Source: CATQHW01 sp965215345
GTDB taxonomy: Bacteria; Spirochaetota; Spirochaetia; SZUA-6; Bin103
Length of the DNA: 64,000 bases
Reading direction: 5' to 3'
Assembly: GCA_965215345.1 (NCBI GenBank)
Contig: CBDCDL010000002.1
Coordinates: 744,001-808,000 of the forward strand
Below, piece by piece: positions 60,875-64,000 of this stretch. How positions within the stretch are numbered: position 1 is the stretch's first letter; every line of letters begins with the position of its first letter. The notes beneath the pieces are model-generated. The model saw nothing but the letters and a program-made list of their open reading frames with translations, did no database searches and had not been told where the DNA came from. The position numbers and the translations under genes were made by a program.

Positions 60875-62299
60875 TCAGGCGCGCAGCAGGCGCGCGACCT
60901 GGCCGAAGGTGCCCTTCGTGCCGGTGAGCAGGATCCCGAGCCGGAACACCTTGGCGGCGGCCCACACGGCGCCCACCGTCGCCAGGGCGATGCCGGCGAC
61001 CGACACGGCCACCTGCAGCGCGCCCGGCTCGCCGACCAGCACGCGCATGAACATCACCACCGGCGCCGTCACCGGGACCAGCGACAGCACGACGCCGACG
61101 GTCCCGTCGGGACTGATCAGCACCGACGGCATCACCAGCATCGGCACCACCAGCGCCACCATCACCGGCCACAGGAGCTGCCCGAGGTTCTGCTCGTCGG
61201 CGGCGATCGCGCCGGCCATCGCGAAGGCGGCCGAGTACAGCAGGAACCCCAGCGCGAAGAACGCCAGCAGCGTCAGCAGGTTGCCGGGCTGCACGACCGG
61301 CGGAACGGACACGCCCGCGAGCGGTCCGAGCACCTCTATCACCAGCAGCGCGATGAGCATCCAGGCCAGGTATTGCAGCACCCCCGCCGCCCCCCTTCCC
61401 ACCAGCTTGCCGGCCAGGAGCGCGAAGGGGTGCAGCGAGGACAGCATGATCTCCGCGGTCTTGCCGGTCTTCTCGGTGAGCACCGCACGACTGATCGACT
61501 GGCCGTACAGGATGAGCATCATGTAGAGCAGTCCCACGAACGCCGTCACCACCAGGAACGACTCCTCCAGGTCCTGCTCGACCGCTCCCTCCTCGTCCAG
61601 CAGCAACGCCTGCAGGCGCGGCTGGCGCGTCAGCCTGGTGATGCGCTCCGCGTCCAGCCCGGCGCGCCGCAGGCGGCCCTGTACGACCGCGCGGCCGATC
61701 ACGCCGTCCACCAGCGCGCGCAGGGCGACGCCCACCGCCTCGTCGCTGAAGTAGCGGGGATGATCGTCGCCCAGCGGGTCGGCCGGAAACACCACGTAGC
61801 CGTCCAGACCGCCGGCCCGTACCCGGTCGGCGAGCGGCTCAGCCTCGACTGCCTCCTCGACGGCGATGCCGAGCGGGGCAAGCTCGTCCCGGATCGGCGG
61901 CAGCAGATCGCCCGCCCCGACCAGGGCAAGCGTCCGCCCTTCCAGCGCGGAGACATCGCCGGCGGCGCTCCGGGCCAGCACCGACGGCAGCGCGAACAGG
62001 GCGGCGATGATGAAGGGGCCGGTGAGGGTGGTGATCAGGAACCCCTTGGTCATGGCCGTCATGCGCAGTTCCTTGCGCGCGACCAGCCAGAGCTTGCTCA
62101 CCGGTTGCGGCCGCCCGTCGAACAGCACCCGGCCTGCGTCCGGGGCCAGGATGTTCATGATCATGCGGATGATCGTGCTCTTGCCGGCGCCGTTGGGGCC
62201 CAGCAACCCGAAGATCTCGCCCGGCTGCGCTCGGAACGAGACCCCGTCCACGGCGAGGTGGTCACCGTAGCGCTTTACGACCTCGCGAACCTCGATCAT
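60875..62299 (-). CDS. Chimera of ABC ATPase N-terminus and ABC-2 (NatB-like) permease
   Basis: This 474-residue protein begins as an ABC ATPase: MIEVREVVKRYGDHLAVDGV, Walker A GPNGAGKST at 34-42. It stops being one near residue 64, before the Q-loop, signature, Walker B and H-loop. From about residue 67 (VSKLWLVARKELRMTAMTKGF) it reads as a complete NatB-type permease, with an N-terminal helix, a long periplasmic domain and five to six C-terminal helices (LLYSAAFAMAGAIAADEQNL). The reading frame is uninterrupted. The simplest explanation is a deletion of about 700 bases joining natA to natB. Export function would be lost unless another ATPase substitutes. Confidence 0.85.
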   Translation of the reverse strand: MIEVREVVKRYGDHLAVDGVSFRAQPGEIFGLLGPNGAGKSTIIRMIMNILAPDAGRVLFDGRPQPVSKLWLVARKELRMTAMTKGFLITTLTGPFIIAALFALPSVLARSAAGDVSALEGRTLALVGAGDLLPPIRDELAPLGIAVEEAVEAEPLADRVRAGGLDGYVVFPADPLGDDHPRYFSDEAVGVALRALVDGVIGRAVVQGRLRRAGLDAERITRLTRQPRLQALLLDEEGAVEQDLEESFLVVTAFVGLLYMMLILYGQSISRAVLTEKTGKTAEIMLSSLHPFALLAGKLVGRGAAGVLQYLAWMLIALLVIEVLGPLAGVSVPPVVQPGNLLTLLAFFALGFLLYSAAFAMAGAIAADEQNLGQLLWPVMVALVVPMLVMPSVLISPDGTVGVVLSLVPVTAPVVMFMRVLVGEPGALQVAVSVAGIALATVGAVWAAAKVFRLGILLTGTKGTFGQVARLLRA

Positions 62300-62424
62300 C
62301 CGTTCCAGATACCATGGTACTACCCAACGACCGGAGACCCGCCAGGGCTTCAGGATTCCGCGTGGGTGCCGTGCTCGCGTGACGTGGCCGCGTTGCCGTG
62401 ATCGACGACGAGCGGCGCCTGCCG

Positions 62425-62438
62425 TAGTTAGTTAGTTA
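62425..62438. repeat. Short tandem TAGT repeat
   Basis: The tetramer TAGT occurs three times in a row (TAGTTAGTTAGTTA), placing TAG in all three frames. It lies 38 bases before the valS ATG in an otherwise GC-rich spacer. Confidence 0.6.
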
Positions 62439-62475
62439 CGGATCGGGCCTCCTCCGGCTACGATCGGCCAACGAC

Positions 62476-64000
62476 ATGGACCCGACAACCGAACGACGAC
62501 CGCCGCTCGCGGACGAGCCGCTGCCGACCCGCTACGAGCACGCCACGGCCGAGCGGGAGGCGACCGAGCGCTGGACGGCCGCGCGCGCGTTCAGCGCGAC
62601 CCCCGACGTCCGCGCGCGCCGCTACGTGGTGATGATGCCGTTGCCCAACGTCACCGGCGCCCTGCACATGGGGCACTCCATGGACAACGTCATGCAGGAC
62701 CTGCTGATCCGCTGGCACCGGATGCTGGGCGACAACACCCTGTGGATGGCCGGCACCGACCACGCCGGCATCGCCACGCAGGCCGTGATCGAGCGCCGCC
62801 TGCTGGAGCTGGAGGGCAAGACCCGCCACGACATCGGCCGCGATGCCCTGGTGCAGCGCATCTGGGAGTGGAAGGACCGCTACCAGCAGCGCATCGTCGA
62901 GCAGCAGCGGGCGATGGGCTGCTCCTGCGACTGGGACCGGCAGCGCTTCACCATGGACGCGGTCTGCTCGCGCGCCGTCCGCCACACCTTCCTGGCGCTG
63001 TTCCGCGACGGGCTGGTGTTCCGCGGCACGCGGCTGGTCAACTGGGACTGCGCGCTGCGCACCGCGGTCTCCGACGACGAGATCGGCTACCGCACGGTGG
63101 ACGGCGCCTACTGGCACCTGCGCTATCCGGTGATCGATCCCCGGCCGGGCGAGCCCACCCACGTGGTGGTGGCGACCACCCGCCCGGAGACCATGCTCGG
63201 AGACACCGCGGTCGCTTGCCACCCCGACCCGCGCCCGGCGCTCGACCGCGCCATCGAGCGGCTGGCAGAGCGCGCCGCCCGCGCCCCGCAACGCGAGCGG
63301 CCGGCCCTGAAGGAGCAACTCGCCGAGCTTCGCCGGCGCCGCGAGACCCACCTGGACCGCCTGGTCCGGCTGGTGGAGATGGCGGCGGCCGGCCGCCTGA
63401 TCCGGCTGCCCCTGCTGAACCGCGAGATCCCGCTGATCACCGACGACTGGGCCAAGCCCGACGTGGGCTCCGGCTGCGTGAAGATCACCCCCGGCCACGA
63501 CCCCAACGACTACGAGGTGTGGCAGCGCCATCAGGACCGCATCGGCCTGATCAACATCCTGGAGCCGGACGGCACCCTGAACGGCGCGGCCGGCCCCTAC
63601 GCCGGGCTCGACCGCGAGGCGGCGCGCACGCGCGTGGTGGCCGACCTGGAGAGCGCCGGCCTGCTTGACCGGATCGAGCCGCACCGGGTCGAGATCGGCC
63701 ACTCCGACCGCTCCGGCACCGCCATCGAGCCGTACCTGTCGCGGCAGTGGTACCTGCGCATGGGCGACGTGCCCGGCGGCGTCACCGTGGGCCGCGGCAC
63801 CGCCAACGAGGCCACGGTCCCCGGCCTGGCACAGGTGGCGATCGACGCGGTGGCCGGCGGCTGGCGGTCGCCGACCGGGCGCAAGCTCGCCTTCTTCCCG
63901 GACGACCGCTACGCGCGCACCTACCTGGACTGGCTGGGCGAGAAACGCGACTGGAACATCAGCCGGCAACTCTGGTGGGGACACCAGATCCCGATCTGGA
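62476..64000 (+). CDS. valS: Valyl-tRNA synthetase, N-terminal part
   Basis: The gene runs off the window end; 508 residues are visible. From ATG 62476 it carries the HIGH motif PNVTGALHMGHSM (64-67 as HMGH), then WMAGTDHAGIATQAV and the WEWKDRY region. The editing (CP1) domain has TTRPETMLGDTAVACHPD and later GSGCVKITPGHDPNDYEV, followed by WNISRQLWWGHQIPIW. Between the first two editing blocks there is an insertion of about 45 residues, rich in Arg, Leu and Glu, that looks like a coiled-coil. ValS charges tRNA-Val. The KMSKS loop and anticodon domain are outside the window. Confidence 0.95.
   Translation, partial: MDPTTERRPPLADEPLPTRYEHATAEREATERWTAARAFSATPDVRARRYVVMMPLPNVTGALHMGHSMDNVMQDLLIRWHRMLGDNTLWMAGTDHAGIATQAVIERRLLELEGKTRHDIGRDALVQRIWEWKDRYQQRIVEQQRAMGCSCDWDRQRFTMDAVCSRAVRHTFLALFRDGLVFRGTRLVNWDCALRTAVSDDEIGYRTVDGAYWHLRYPVIDPRPGEPTHVVVATTRPETMLGDTAVACHPDPRPALDRAIERLAERAARAPQRERPALKEQLAELRRRRETHLDRLVRLVEMAAAGRLIRLPLLNREIPLITDDWAKPDVGSGCVKITPGHDPNDYEVWQRHQDRIGLINILEPDGTLNGAAGPYAGLDREAARTRVVADLESAGLLDRIEPHRVEIGHSDRSGTAIEPYLSRQWYLRMGDVPGGVTVGRGTANEATVPGLAQVAIDAVAGGWRSPTGRKLAFFPDDRYARTYLDWLGEKRDWNISRQLWWGHQIPIW

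Overview
The window is a GC-rich (roughly two thirds G+C), densely coded bacterial chromosome segment. Many genes overlap at GTGA or ATGA junctions, and no tRNA or rRNA gene was recognised. The gene mix suggests a member of the Spirochaetota, possibly an uncultured host-associated or marine lineage: LplA/LplB/LplC-type sugar importers, several Gfo/Idh oxidoreductases and phytanoyl-CoA-type dioxygenases, split glycine decarboxylase, a DUF1703-type ATPase, and RsbU/HAMP signalling proteins. That assignment is inference from gene content only; no rRNA gene or marker phylogeny backs it.

Layout. (1) 1-6.3 kb: a type I-E CRISPR-Cas effector operon (3' part of cas3, then cas8e, cse2, cas7e, cas5e, cas6e). 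No cas1, cas2 or array follows. A 353-base gap rich in inverted repeats separates cas3 from cas8e. (2) 6.2-11 kb: a diverged segmental duplication carrying the cas6e 3' tail and two PhyH-family dioxygenase genes. The copies are separated by a HigB/HigA-like toxin-antitoxin pair and a frameshifted secreted-protein pseudogene. (3) 11.1-18 kb: a DUF1703-type ATPase/nuclease, then a Gfo/Idh gene with a sugar ABC importer. (4) 18-25.4 kb: a compact signalling operon on the minus strand. It holds a membrane sensor, a sensor-HAMP-MFS fusion, an ABC-type binding protein, an RsbU-like phosphatase, a STAS antagonist and an RsbW-like kinase. This is the best candidate for an undescribed system. (5) 25.5-33.5 kb: a PLP enzyme, a redoxin, a PIN/Phd toxin-antitoxin pair, the glycine cleavage operon gcvT-H-PA-PB (gcvT appears frameshifted) and an SDR. 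(6) 33.6-41.6 kb: an orphan HTH-fused DNA methyltransferase, a secreted nuclease with a lamin-tail domain, an MFS-HEAT fusion and a TRAP transporter. (7) 41.5-49.8 kb: a surface-glycan-like cluster (two epimerases, two glycosyltransferases, a heparinase-like lyase, a CAAX-type membrane protein, a PhyH enzyme). (8) 49.8-64 kb: Gfo/Idh enzymes, cysC-like kinase, CPA1 antiporter, two lamin-tail lipoproteins, a RelE/Xre pair, a D-2-hydroxyacid dehydrogenase, a subtilase lipoprotein, 5-FTHF cyclo-ligase, an ATPase-permease chimera and the 5' part of valS.

How the genes work together. The Cas genes would form Cascade plus Cas3 for DNA interference, with spacer acquisition missing locally. The signalling operon looks like a partner switch: membrane or periplasmic ligand sensing would control dephosphorylation of a STAS protein and so the partner bound by the RsbW-like protein. 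No sigma factor is adjacent, so the output is unknown. Transporters (ABC, TRAP, MFS) alternate with oxidoreductases and dioxygenases, which fits an organism living on host- or algae-derived organic compounds. Three toxin-antitoxin pairs, a methyltransferase and a CRISPR remnant mark the defence and mobile fraction. Several genes are broken or chimeric (phyH copy, secreted protein, gcvT, ABC ATPase), so some anomalies may be assembly errors rather than biology.
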